Virus record (IMG/VR): IMGVR_UViG_3300020410_000053
Coordinates: 1 to 25,716 of that record
Source: a virus
Direction: 5' to 3' (one strand)
DNA length: 25,716 nucleotides
Position 1 is the stretch's first letter; the number at the start of each line of letters is the position of its first letter. Below the pieces are notes generated by a model. That model ran no database searches. It was not told the origin of the DNA and saw only the letters and a list, made by a program, of their open reading frames with translations. The translations under genes and the position numbers were made by a program. This document shows positions 1-6,776 of this stretch, piece after piece.

Positions 1-83
1 TAGGATTAAGCCAGATCAAAGATAATGATAGTGGTTTAGCTGGTGGAATAGCAGATCTTACTTTAAAAGAATTAGATAAGTAA
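1..83 (+). CDS. C-terminal end of an unrecognised protein (partial)
   Basis: Reading from base 3, the frame is open from the window edge to TAA at 81-83 and gives 26 residues, ending TLKELDK. Only the tail is visible, so no function can be assigned. It lies on the same strand as the following genes and ends one base before the long folded element at 84-153, so it probably belongs to the same rightward transcript. Confidence 0.55.
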   Translation, partial: GLSQIKDNDSGLAGGIADLTLKELDK

Positions 84-153
84 TTAGGGAGTTCTATTTC
101 CTTCTTCTCTTTTAGTGTTATTCCTCTAACACTTTGGAGATAGGATTCCCTAA
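84..153 (+). other. Long intergenic stem-loop, candidate structured RNA
   Basis: Bases 84-101 can pair without interruption with 136-153, giving an 18-bp stem with a few G-U pairs. Inside it, 114-120 (AGTGTTA) pairs perfectly with 127-133 (TAACACT) around the loop TTCCTC. A 12-base pyrimidine strand (102-113) stays unpaired on one side. The fold starts directly after a stop codon and ends just before the ribosome binding site (159-163) of the next gene. No T-run follows, so it does not look like an intrinsic terminator. The role is unknown; a processed small RNA, a translation control element or a DNA-level packaging or origin site are all possible. Confidence 0.5.
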
Positions 154-166
154 AAATTGGAGAAAG

Positions 167-328
167 ATGAAAAAATTAACATTTAAAATGAATAAAGTTG
201 TATGTGATCAATGTGGATTAAAGGTAAGAACTAATAAATACAAAGTTAAATTACCAATTCCTAGAAAAGTTCCATGCTCACAAGTCCCTGATTATTTATG
301 TGAAAAAAAGAATAAGGATAAAAAGTGA
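167..328 (+). CDS. Small zinc-ribbon-like protein, 53 residues
   Basis: The ATG at 167 sits behind a good ribosome binding site (GGAGA at 159-163), which is better than the in-frame TTG at 134. The product is lysine-rich, with a CDQC pair at residues 13-16 and two further cysteines (VPCSQ and YLCEKK), a spacing compatible with one zinc site. The stop overlaps the GTG start of the methyltransferase as GTGA, so the two are translationally coupled. The family is not recognised. A role as a nucleic-acid-binding or accessory protein is inference only. Confidence 0.6.
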   Translation: MKKLTFKMNKVVCDQCGLKVRTNKYKVKLPIPRKVPCSQVPDYLCEKKNKDKK

Positions 329-1209
329 TTGTATTAAGTTTATTTAATGGAATGTCCACTGGGCATACTGCATTAGATAATGTAGGGATAAAAGTTGATA
401 AGTATTACTCATCAGAAATAAAAACTGCTGCTATAAAGCTAACTCAACATCATTATCCTGATACTATACAATTAGGAGATGTTACTAAATGGAAAGAATG
501 GGATATAGATTGGAAGAATATAGATATGGTTTTAAGTGGCTCTCCATGTCAAGATTTAAGTATAGCGGGATCTAGAAAAGGCTTAAAAGGAGATAGGAGT
601 AGTTTGTTTTATGTTTTTGTAGAAATATTAAATCACATTAAAGAATTAAATCCTAATGTATTATTTTTGCAAGAGAATGTAGGATCTGCTCCTAAATCAG
701 ATGTAGGAGAAATGAGTAGAGCATTAGGAGTTTATCCAGTAAGAATAAACTCATCTTTAGTTACTGCTCAATTAAGAGATAGATATTATTGGAGTAATAT
801 AAGAACTGCTAATGATGGTTTATTTGGAGATGTGATAACAGATATTCCACAGCCTGAAGATAGAAACATTATGTTTAAAGATATAATAACAGATGGAGTA
901 GTGAAAGTTGATAAATCTGTATGCTTAATGGAAAGAACTATTGCCTCTGCAAGTTATAAGAACATAAAGAGCTATAAGGCTCAAAAATTCCTAAAAGGCA
1001 GAGAAGATAGATCTATGATGAGCTTAATCTATGAAGATGATGGAGATATGAGATTGCCTAATAAAATTGAGTTATGTAGGCTACAAGGTTTCAAGGATGA
1101 TTGGTGTGATATACTTACACACACAGAAGCAGGTAGTTTGTTAGGAGATGGATGGACACTACCGATCATTGAACATATTTTTAGTTATATAAAAAAGGAG
1201 AATATATGA
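325..1209 (+). CDS. DNA C5-cytosine methyltransferase, DNMT3-like motif spelling
   Basis: It transfers a methyl group from S-adenosylmethionine to C5 of cytosine in DNA. The ordered motifs are clear: motif I LSLFNGMSTG (4-13), motif IV SGSPCQDL with catalytic Cys75, motif VI ENV (117-119), motif VIII QLRDRYYW (149-156), motif IX RLQGF (252-256) and a motif X-like GDGW (274-277). The target recognition region is about residues 157-245. Motif I and the C-terminus resemble the DNMT3-like group more than classical HhaI-type enzymes. No restriction endonuclease is next to it, so it looks like an orphan phage enzyme, probably for protection of phage DNA. It starts on GTG, overlapping the previous stop, and its own stop overlaps the next ATG. 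The target sequence cannot be read from the protein. Confidence 0.92.
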   Translation: MIVLSLFNGMSTGHTALDNVGIKVDKYYSSEIKTAAIKLTQHHYPDTIQLGDVTKWKEWDIDWKNIDMVLSGSPCQDLSIAGSRKGLKGDRSSLFYVFVEILNHIKELNPNVLFLQENVGSAPKSDVGEMSRALGVYPVRINSSLVTAQLRDRYYWSNIRTANDGLFGDVITDIPQPEDRNIMFKDIITDGVVKVDKSVCLMERTIASASYKNIKSYKAQKFLKGREDRSMMSLIYEDDGDMRLPNKIELCRLQGFKDDWCDILTHTEAGSLLGDGWTLPIIEHIFSYIKKENI

Positions 1210-1337
1210 AGAAAGATATAAAGAGCTTTATAATAGGATTTCTAATGGCTACTATGATCTTTGTAATAATGGCTGCTGGAACTCATCCTTTAGGATCAGT
1301 TCCTCAAAAGCCGCTATATGTAAAGATAGTTAAATGA
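1206..1337 (+). CDS. Small single-pass membrane protein, 43 residues
   Basis: The ATG at 1206 overlaps the methyltransferase stop (ATGA) behind an AAAAAGGAG ribosome binding site, and the TGA stop at 1335-1337 overlaps the next ATG at 1334. After a charged start (MKKDIKSF) there is one hydrophobic segment, about residues 8-24, then a polar tail ending YVKIVK. The double ATGA overlap supports real translation despite the size. It could be a membrane-anchored accessory or a lipid-less exported peptide. No family is recognised. Confidence 0.6.
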   Translation: MKKDIKSFIIGFLMATMIFVIMAAGTHPLGSVPQKPLYVKIVK

Positions 1338-1744
1338 TTATAGAAGGCACACCAAAAGCTCAAAAAAGGCATAGACACACAAGCAGAGGAATAGTGTATG
1401 ATCCATCATATAAAGATAAAAGAGAATACATAAAGCAGTTATTAGATAAAAAGCCTAGTAAGCCTTATGATAAGCCATTAAGCATAGTAGTTCAGTTTGT
1501 TATGCCTTATCCTAAAAAATACTATAGAACTGGAAAGTATAGCAATATACTAAAGATTAATGCTCCTAGAATACATTCAATCAAACCTGATATAGATAAT
1601 ATGCTAAAGCTATTGCTAGATGTATTACAAGATGCTGAATACATAAAAGATGATTCTTTAATTACAAATATTTTTGCTAGTAAAAGGTATGGGAAAGATC
1701 CACATACTGAATTTGAAATCTATCAAACTGGAGAACATGGTTAA
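1334..1744 (+). CDS. rusA: RusA-like Holliday junction resolvase
   Basis: RusA-family enzymes are dimeric, metal-dependent nucleases that cut four-way junctions formed in recombination and replication, and in phages they also trim branched DNA before packaging. The family core is present: the segment around residues 84-92, KPDIDNMLK, carries the two metal-binding aspartates (D86, D88) and a lysine (K92). A further acidic pair follows in IKDDSLI near 105-110. Length (136 residues) fits the family's usual 120-140. It sits just upstream of the terminase block, as in many lambdoid phages. Its stop lies 8 bases inside the next gene. Confidence 0.9.
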   Translation: MIIEGTPKAQKRHRHTSRGIVYDPSYKDKREYIKQLLDKKPSKPYDKPLSIVVQFVMPYPKKYYRTGKYSNILKINAPRIHSIKPDIDNMLKLLLDVLQDAEYIKDDSLITNIFASKRYGKDPHTEFEIYQTGEHG

Positions 1745-1952
1745 GAAATACTACACACCTGAACATTTAGTAAATCATGAACACATCAGAAACTCACTTA
1801 TCAGATCCTTTTGGGATGGCTTATCCTACTCTACTTTAAAATATGAAGAAAAGCTCATTATAGTAGAGAATAAGTTCTTTATAGGAGAAAGCCAAATCAA
1901 GAAAGTATTATCTAATAATGAGTATAAGAAAGAGCCTTTAGTTACTAAATAG
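1737..1952 (+). CDS. Hypothetical protein, 71 residues
   Basis: The ATG at 1737 follows a GGAG ribosome binding site (1730-1733) inside the end of the resolvase gene, with an 8-base overlap; an upstream in-frame start at 1674 would lie deep in rusA. The product begins MVKKYYTPEHLV and is mostly predicted helix with aromatic and charged residues (FWDGLSYSTLKYEEK). No domain is recognised. The coding tail carries the first part of the promoter-like element at 1940-1980. Confidence 0.6.
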   Translation: MVKKYYTPEHLVNHEHIRNSLIRSFWDGLSYSTLKYEEKLIIVENKFFIGESQIKKVLSNNEYKKEPLVTK

Positions 1953-1980
1953 GAACTAACATTATATAATACTCTATAAT
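1940..1980 (+). promoter_or_regulatory. Promoter-like element, copy 1, before the packaging genes
   Basis: This stretch matches 6685-6723. It shares AGTTAC, then A, AT, then an exact GGAACTAACAT (1952-1962), then ATAT and finally CTATAAT, with TATAAT at 1975-1980. Taking GGAACT as the upstream box, the spacer to TATAAT is 17 bases. Only two copies were found, each directly before a head-module operon, so a phage-specific late promoter or activator site is likely. The upstream half lies within the end of the preceding gene. Confidence 0.55.
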
Positions 1981-1996
1981 CTAAATTAAGAATATA

Positions 1997-2275
1997 ATGG
2001 ATTATATAAATTTTATAAGGAATAAGCCTTGCTCAATATGCTTTAATCCGCCTCCTAATGATCCTCATCATTTAATAGCAATAGGGATGGGAAGAAATAG
2101 GAATAAGCTAACAGAGAGAGAACATATAGAGAAAGGTGTAGTTCCTTTATGTAGAAAGCATCATCAGGAGTTTCATAATGTTGGTTTAAAGAAATTTGAT
2201 AAAGATAATAATAGTAATCTATGGGCAGATGCTTATTACTGGTTAATGAGGTATATGGAAAGCAATAATGGCTAA
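1997..2275 (+). CDS. HNH endonuclease-like protein
   Basis: The protein has the zinc-finger HNH layout: CSIC at 12-15, NDPHHLI around 21-27, then PLCRKHHQEFHNVG around 50-64. The pattern DPHHL plus CRKHHxxxH is typical of the DUF968/NinG-like group of phage HNH nucleases. It is 92 residues long. Small HNH proteins beside the terminase often cooperate with it in cutting cohesive-end sites, so cos-type packaging is a reasonable inference. The ribosome binding site is weak, but the gene is the first after the promoter-like element. Its stop overlaps the next ATG. Confidence 0.8.
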   Translation: MDYINFIRNKPCSICFNPPPNDPHHLIAIGMGRNRNKLTEREHIEKGVVPLCRKHHQEFHNVGLKKFDKDNNSNLWADAYYWLMRYMESNNG

Positions 2276-2600
2276 ACAAGCGGATAACAAGCGGAATAGT
2301 AAAGGGCAGTTCACTAAAGGTAATACTGAAGGTGGAAAGTGGAAGAAAGGTCAATCAGGCAATCCTAAAGGTAGAAGAAACTCTTTTACTGATCTATTAA
2401 ATGAGATAGGAGATCAGGAAAAAGATGATAGAACTAAAAGATTCCAGATCATGAGTAAGCTATATGCTATGGCTGAAAAAGGAGATCTAAATGCTATTAA
2501 GTTTATTGTAGAAAGAATTGAAGGTAAGGCTGTAGAAACTATTAAAACTCAAGAGATAGAGCCTATTAAGATCCTAGATTTAGATGAAGAATATGAATGA
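2268..2600 (+). CDS. Terminase small subunit (DUF5681-like)
   Basis: The small terminase subunit recognises phage DNA and brings it to the large subunit for packaging. The N-terminus has the glycine- and lysine-rich signature KWKKGQSGNPKGRR (about 25-38) typical of DUF5681 proteins that lie beside large terminases. A helical middle (YAMAEKGDLNAIKFIVERI) and an acidic tail (DLDEEYE) follow. Length is 110 residues. The gene overlaps the HNH gene on its left, and its stop overlaps the large-subunit start as ATGA. Assignment rests on the signature plus position. Confidence 0.8.
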   Translation: MAKQADNKRNSKGQFTKGNTEGGKWKKGQSGNPKGRRNSFTDLLNEIGDQEKDDRTKRFQIMSKLYAMAEKGDLNAIKFIVERIEGKAVETIKTQEIEPIKILDLDEEYE

Positions 2601-3796
2601 TAAGATTAGATCCAATAAGAAGAAACATCTTAAAGCATCCAGCAAGGCACAGAGTTGTAGTTGCTGGAAGAAGGTGGGGGAAGACACATCTAGCATTGGT
2701 ATTTTTATTACAAGGAAATATACTACCAAATCAAAGGAGGTGGTATATAGCTCCAACTTACAGGCAAGGCAAGATGATTGCATATCCTATTCTGAGAAAA
2801 CTTTTACATGGTTTCAGTAATCTAAGAATGAATGAATCAGAGCTATCTATTAAGCTTAATAATGGAGCAGAGATAGCAATTAAAGGAGCTGATAATGAGG
2901 ACAGCCTAAGAGGAGCTGGATTAGATAAAGTGGTTTTAGATGAGTATGCTACTATGAAGCCACATGTATTTGAAGAAATTATATTGCCTATGTTAGCCAC
3001 TACAAAAGGCAAGAGCATGTTCATAGGATCTCCTAATGGTTTTAACCATTTCTATGAGGTCTATATGAGAGGACAGATAAAGGATGAGCCTAGCTGGAAA
3101 TCATGGCTCTATACTACTTTAGATGGTGGCTTTGTTAGTGCTGATGAGATAGAAGAAGCTAAGAGGAATATGGATGAAAGGCTATTTAAGCAAGAGTTTC
3201 AGGCATCATTTGAAACTGCTGGAAGGAGAGCCGTTTATAACTTTGATAGAGATAAACATATCAAAGAAGGGCAGATCAGTAATGTAATTAAAGCTGGTAT
3301 AGATTTTAATGTGGACTATATGACAGCTGAAATCTTTTGCACATATACTGATGGAACTATCCATTTCTTTGATGAGATAAGATTAAAGAATAGCAACACT
3401 ATGGAGTTAGCAGAAACATTGAAAAGAAAGTATCCTAATATAGTTGTAATACCTGATAGTTCAGGATCAGCTAGATCTACTACATCTAATAGATCAGATC
3501 ATGATATACTTAGGAATTATGGCTTTAAGGTAAGGTGTCCTAAAGCTAATCCATCACATACAGATAGATTAAATGCAATTAATACTAAGCTCTATAATGC
3601 TCAGAATAAAGTAAGCATGACTATCAGCAGCAAGTGTGTTCATCTAATCAAAGATTTAGAATTAGTTCAGAGAGATAAGAAAGGATCAATAGATAAAACT
3701 GATATGGAATTAACTCATGCTTTAGATGCATGTTCATATCCAATAGCTTATTTATATCCAGTAAGAGTATCACACACATCAACTATCATGGCTTAA
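2597..3796 (+). CDS. terL: Terminase large subunit (packaging ATPase and nuclease)
   Basis: This is the motor that pumps DNA into the prohead and cuts concatemers. Walker A is AGRRWGKT at 23-30 and Walker B is VVLDE at 112-116. The coupling motif region reads MFIGSPNG (141-148). The C-terminal RNase H-like nuclease shows the expected acidic residues in AGIDFN (D236), VIPDSSG (D287) and THALDACSY (D377). At 399 residues it is compact but complete. It follows the small subunit with an ATGA overlap and precedes the portal gene by 18 bases. Confidence 0.96.
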   Translation: MIRLDPIRRNILKHPARHRVVVAGRRWGKTHLALVFLLQGNILPNQRRWYIAPTYRQGKMIAYPILRKLLHGFSNLRMNESELSIKLNNGAEIAIKGADNEDSLRGAGLDKVVLDEYATMKPHVFEEIILPMLATTKGKSMFIGSPNGFNHFYEVYMRGQIKDEPSWKSWLYTTLDGGFVSADEIEEAKRNMDERLFKQEFQASFETAGRRAVYNFDRDKHIKEGQISNVIKAGIDFNVDYMTAEIFCTYTDGTIHFFDEIRLKNSNTMELAETLKRKYPNIVVIPDSSGSARSTTSNRSDHDILRNYGFKVRCPKANPSHTDRLNAINTKLYNAQNKVSMTISSKCVHLIKDLELVQRDKKGSIDKTDMELTHALDACSYPIAYLYPVRVSHTSTIMA

Positions 3797-3814
3797 CCAA
3801 AGGAAATAAATTAT

Positions 3815-5119
3815 ATGTATATGACATCACAAGCAAGTAAATCAATCTCTGATGCTTTAAAGAAACTTAAAGCAGATGGTATCAATGAATACTTTAGAAG
3901 GAGAGATTGTTCTATAAACTATTATCAGTATCATAATACTGAACAATATATTAAACAATACTTTGGAGGATCGTTGCAAGATGAGATTCCATTATACACT
4001 ACAAGCTTAACTAAAAGGCTTATTAAAAGAATATCTCTAGTATATAAAAATGCTCCAGTAAGAGAGGCAGATGAAAGATATTTTGAGTATTTAGGGCATA
4101 AAGATTATGAGATGAAATCATTTGAAAAGCTACATAATCTAGTAGGAACTATAGCTGTTAAGCTTTCTATGGTTAATGGAAAGATAAAAAGAACTCCTAT
4201 CCTAGAGTATGAGCCTATCTTTGCTGATGATGATATGATTAATCCAGTTGCTATTTTATATCCAGTTCCACATCCTACAGATAACAGATCACAAACTAAG
4301 AATGATCATTATATCTATTGGAGTGCAGATGAGCATTACATGGTTACTAATAAAGGAGAAAGAATAAGAATTAATGAGGATAATGTTAATCCTTATGGGA
4401 TCTTGCCTTTTGTATTTATACAGCCTGACACATTGATAGATGAGCATTTCAATGTAGGAGCTATTGATATAGCAGAATGTAATAAGCAGATAGATATAGC
4501 CATGACTATGCTACAGCATCACATTAGATCTGCTGGTGGTCAGTTTGTTATTAATGGTAGAGTAGATGATAATAAGATTGAATTAGGACTTAATAAGGTA
4601 GTAGTGCTAGAGGATGGATCTATGAGCAATATAGCATCTAATACCAATGTAAATAACATAATAGAAGGCATCAAGTTTCAGTTACAGAATGTAGCTATCA
4701 ATCATCATATATCTTTTGATTTTGGTATTAATGGTAATGCATCAGGAGTAGCAATTAAAGTATCTAACCTAGAGCTGTTAGAATCAAGAGAGGATGCTGT
4801 AGAATGTTTCAGAATGATTGAGAAAGATATGTTTGATATTGAGAAAAGAATGATAGAAGCAGAGTATGGAATATTGCTTGATAATACTTTTAATATTGAT
4901 TTTAATGAAATAGAGTTCCCTGATCCAGCACAAGAGATGGCTAAATGGGAGTTTAAGTTTAAGCATGGTTTAGCAGATCAAGCTGATTACTTACTTGAAA
5001 CTAATCCTGATGGATTTGAATCAAGAGAAGAAGCTATAGAATATATTCAAGAAAGAAAAGGGCAAGGATCTGCAAGTGGAGCTAATCTACTGAAGGCTTT
5101 GCAAAACAATAATGGTTAA
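3815..5119 (+). CDS. Portal protein
   Basis: The portal is the dodecameric ring at one capsid vertex through which DNA enters and leaves. The 434-residue protein has the expected position between terminase and MuF. The N-terminus is mixed helical (ISDALKKLKADGINEYFRRRDC). LYTTSLTKRLIKRISLVYKNAP, split by family variation, resembles the SPP1/HK97-like portal core, and a late helical stretch rich in acidic residues is followed by a low-complexity tail. The ATG at 3815 has AGGAAA at 3800-3805; an in-frame ATG lies at 3821. Assignment is by synteny and overall resemblance. Confidence 0.82.
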   Translation: MYMTSQASKSISDALKKLKADGINEYFRRRDCSINYYQYHNTEQYIKQYFGGSLQDEIPLYTTSLTKRLIKRISLVYKNAPVREADERYFEYLGHKDYEMKSFEKLHNLVGTIAVKLSMVNGKIKRTPILEYEPIFADDDMINPVAILYPVPHPTDNRSQTKNDHYIYWSADEHYMVTNKGERIRINEDNVNPYGILPFVFIQPDTLIDEHFNVGAIDIAECNKQIDIAMTMLQHHIRSAGGQFVINGRVDDNKIELGLNKVVVLEDGSMSNIASNTNVNNIIEGIKFQLQNVAINHHISFDFGINGNASGVAIKVSNLELLESREDAVECFRMIEKDMFDIEKRMIEAEYGILLDNTFNIDFNEIEFPDPAQEMAKWEFKFKHGLADQADYLLETNPDGFESREEAIEYIQERKGQGSASGANLLKALQNNNG

Positions 5120-5273
5120 GGAATATAAGAATGTATTAGAGCCAGTAATAGAAAAAGGGCATAAATGTGAATACTGCGGAGCTATTGTTAATAATAATGA
5201 GGAATACCTTAAACACTTAGTAGATCATCATTGGAAAGAATACATTAAAGATTGCTTAGGATTGGAGATATAA
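5112..5273 (+). CDS. Small C2H2 zinc-finger-like protein, 53 residues
   Basis: The ATG at 5112 lies inside the end of the portal gene, and the TAA at 5271-5273 overlaps the MuF start as TAATG. The core is CEYC (19-22), twelve residues, H35, three residues, H39, then H40 and Trp41. That is the classical Cys2-His2 finger spacing (C-x2-C-x12-H-x3-H). The rest is charged helix. Its location suggests a cofactor of head assembly or DNA entry, but this is inference. Too short to be called automatically, it is supported by the tight overlaps on both sides. Confidence 0.65.
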   Translation: MVKEYKNVLEPVIEKGHKCEYCGAIVNNNEEYLKHLVDHHWKEYIKDCLGLEI

Positions 5274-6058
5274 TGGCTATTAAAGATACTATAGAGTTTG
5301 CATCAGGTCAGTTTGCTAATGCTCAAGAGAAAGTTATTAAAAGATTAGTTAAAGATATAATGGAGCTTAATGCTGCTTTATCAAGAGATGAGCTGCTTAC
5401 TATTATGAGTTCTATTGATATAGCTAATTATATGCTAACTGAGCTAGGATTTCAGAATGAGATAGATAAGCTACTAAACTCTTATGAGAATTTATTAATA
5501 GATACTCCTTTTTTTGCTACTATAAGTGAAGGCTCTCTAGGAGCTATGCAGATATTAGAAGAATCTACCTACTTTGCTCATGTTACTCAGATCTCTAATG
5601 CAGTTAGATTAGAAACATTAAAAGGAGTTATAGCTGGTAAATCTGAATCAGCAATAAAGAAAACTATAACTGCTATATCAGGACTAAGAAAAGATCAAGC
5701 TCAAGTGTTAGCTAATACATCTATGAATAACTTTAGCAGATCTGTTATTAAGCAGCAGATGGATGAAGCTGATCCTAATCAAAAGTATGTTTATTCAGGA
5801 GTTATAGATGGTAGAACTAGAGATATATGCTTAGCTATGGGATCTGCTGGAGCATTAACTAGAGATCAGATAGTAGAACAATATGGAGAAGGTGTATTGC
5901 TTGATGGTGGTGGATTTAATTGCAGACATCAATGGACACCATTAACATCATCATCTAATGATCTAACAGATACTAAGAAGGCATCAGATCTAATAGAGGA
6001 AAGAGGTAGCAAGTTTGATCCTATTACCTTAGAGGAACTATATGAAAACAAAGCCTAA
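5273..6058 (+). CDS. MuF-like minor head protein
   Basis: MuF-domain proteins (SPP1 gp7 family) bind the portal and a few copies are packed in the capsid. The C-terminal part has the family hallmark: KYVYSGVIDGRTRDICLAM, then a turn with GEGVLLDGGGFNCRHQWTP, matching the conserved T-R-D-x-C and F-x-C-R-H-x-W pattern. The N-terminal 150 residues are helical. The ATG at 5273 has a GGAG site (5263-5266) and is preferred over a TTG at 5252. Length is 261 residues. The gene overlaps the next by 17 bases. Confidence 0.88.
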   Translation: MAIKDTIEFASGQFANAQEKVIKRLVKDIMELNAALSRDELLTIMSSIDIANYMLTELGFQNEIDKLLNSYENLLIDTPFFATISEGSLGAMQILEESTYFAHVTQISNAVRLETLKGVIAGKSESAIKKTITAISGLRKDQAQVLANTSMNNFSRSVIKQQMDEADPNQKYVYSGVIDGRTRDICLAMGSAGALTRDQIVEQYGEGVLLDGGGFNCRHQWTPLTSSSNDLTDTKKASDLIEERGSKFDPITLEELYENKA

Positions 6059-6494
6059 AAGATCTTTCTTTATAAATCTAGCAGATGAGGTAAGAGATAA
6101 GATTCAAGTATCTGCTCAGAAAAAGGGAGAGGATCATAAAGGTAAATCTTTCAATAAATATACTGCTAAATATAAAAAGAGAAAGAGTGCTGGTAAGGCA
6201 GTTCCTAAAGGTCAGGCAGTAGCTAGTAAATCAATTAAACCTGATCTAACACTTACTGGAACTATGTGGCGGAATATGTCTAAAGATAGCGGAGAGGACT
6301 TTGCAGAGGTAGGATGGACAGCAAGGAATCAGGCTGAGAAAGTTCAAGGATTAGCAGATGGAGGGAGAGTTATCTTTTCTGATGATAGTGTGCATCCTGA
6401 TGTAGATAAGCTTATAGAGAAAATGTTTAAAGATGAGGTAGATAGTAATGTTAAGAAAACAAAGCCTAAAGATAAAACAATCAGAATAGGATAA
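6042..6494 (+). CDS. Phage virion morphogenesis protein (Mu gpG-like)
   Basis: This 150-residue basic protein has features of Mu gpG / phage virion morphogenesis family members: a lysine-rich N-terminus with FNKYTAKYKKRK, then LTLTGTMWRNM, then a glycine-bearing stretch AEKVQGLADGGR. Such proteins act in head completion or head-tail joining. It overlaps the MuF gene by 17 bases, and its TAA overlaps the next ATG. The family resemblance is moderate, while position in the head module supports it. Confidence 0.6.
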   Translation: MKTKPKRSFFINLADEVRDKIQVSAQKKGEDHKGKSFNKYTAKYKKRKSAGKAVPKGQAVASKSIKPDLTLTGTMWRNMSKDSGEDFAEVGWTARNQAEKVQGLADGGRVIFSDDSVHPDVDKLIEKMFKDEVDSNVKKTKPKDKTIRIG

Positions 6495-6685
6495 TGGATT
6501 TATTCCTTATATCATTAGTTCAGGTGTATGCTATAGGATATTTTGCATGTATCTTTTCATGGATATTTGGAACTGAATCAAGAGAGCTTATAAGATCTGG
6601 AATAGTTAAGCCTTCTACTATATTAACTAAATCTGTATGGTGGTTTTGGATACTCTACATTACTCTAAAAGATTTAGATGAATAG
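6494..6685 (+). CDS. Small membrane protein with two hydrophobic segments
   Basis: The 63-residue product has hydrophobic stretches at about 3-24 (LISLVQVYAIGYFACIF region) and 44-58 (TKSVWWFWILYITL), joined by a polar loop (GTESRELIRSGIVKP). It starts immediately on the stop of the previous gene. A membrane protein in the middle of the head genes is unexpected. It could be a holin, superinfection or membrane-docking factor, but no family is recognised. The second promoter-like element begins at its stop codon. Confidence 0.6.
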   Translation: MDLFLISLVQVYAIGYFACIFSWIFGTESRELIRSGIVKPSTILTKSVWWFWILYITLKDLDE

Positions 6686-6730
6686 TTACCATATCGGAAC
6701 TAACATCATATCTATTCTATAATATAGAAT
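6685..6730 (+). promoter_or_regulatory. Promoter-like element, copy 2, before scaffold and capsid genes
   Basis: It contains the same AGTTAC...GGAACTAACAT (6696-6706)...CTATAAT arrangement as 1940-1980, with TATAAT at 6718-6723 and a 16-base spacer from GGAACT. In this copy TATAAT lies in a perfect inverted repeat, ATTCTAT (6714-6720) and ATAGAAT (6724-6730). The rest of the gap to 6776 is AT-rich and ends with AAGGAG, the ribosome binding site of the scaffold gene. Confidence 0.55.
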
Positions 6731-6776
6731 ATGCTAATTAAAAGTTTACTTATTAACAATAAATAAGGAGTTCATC

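Noticed and set aside
2055-3024. Minus-strand open frames opposite the HNH, small terminase and large terminase genes
   Set aside because: They are mirror frames of well-supported genes, rich in Leu/Ser/Phe as such shadows are, with no ribosome binding sites or known domains.
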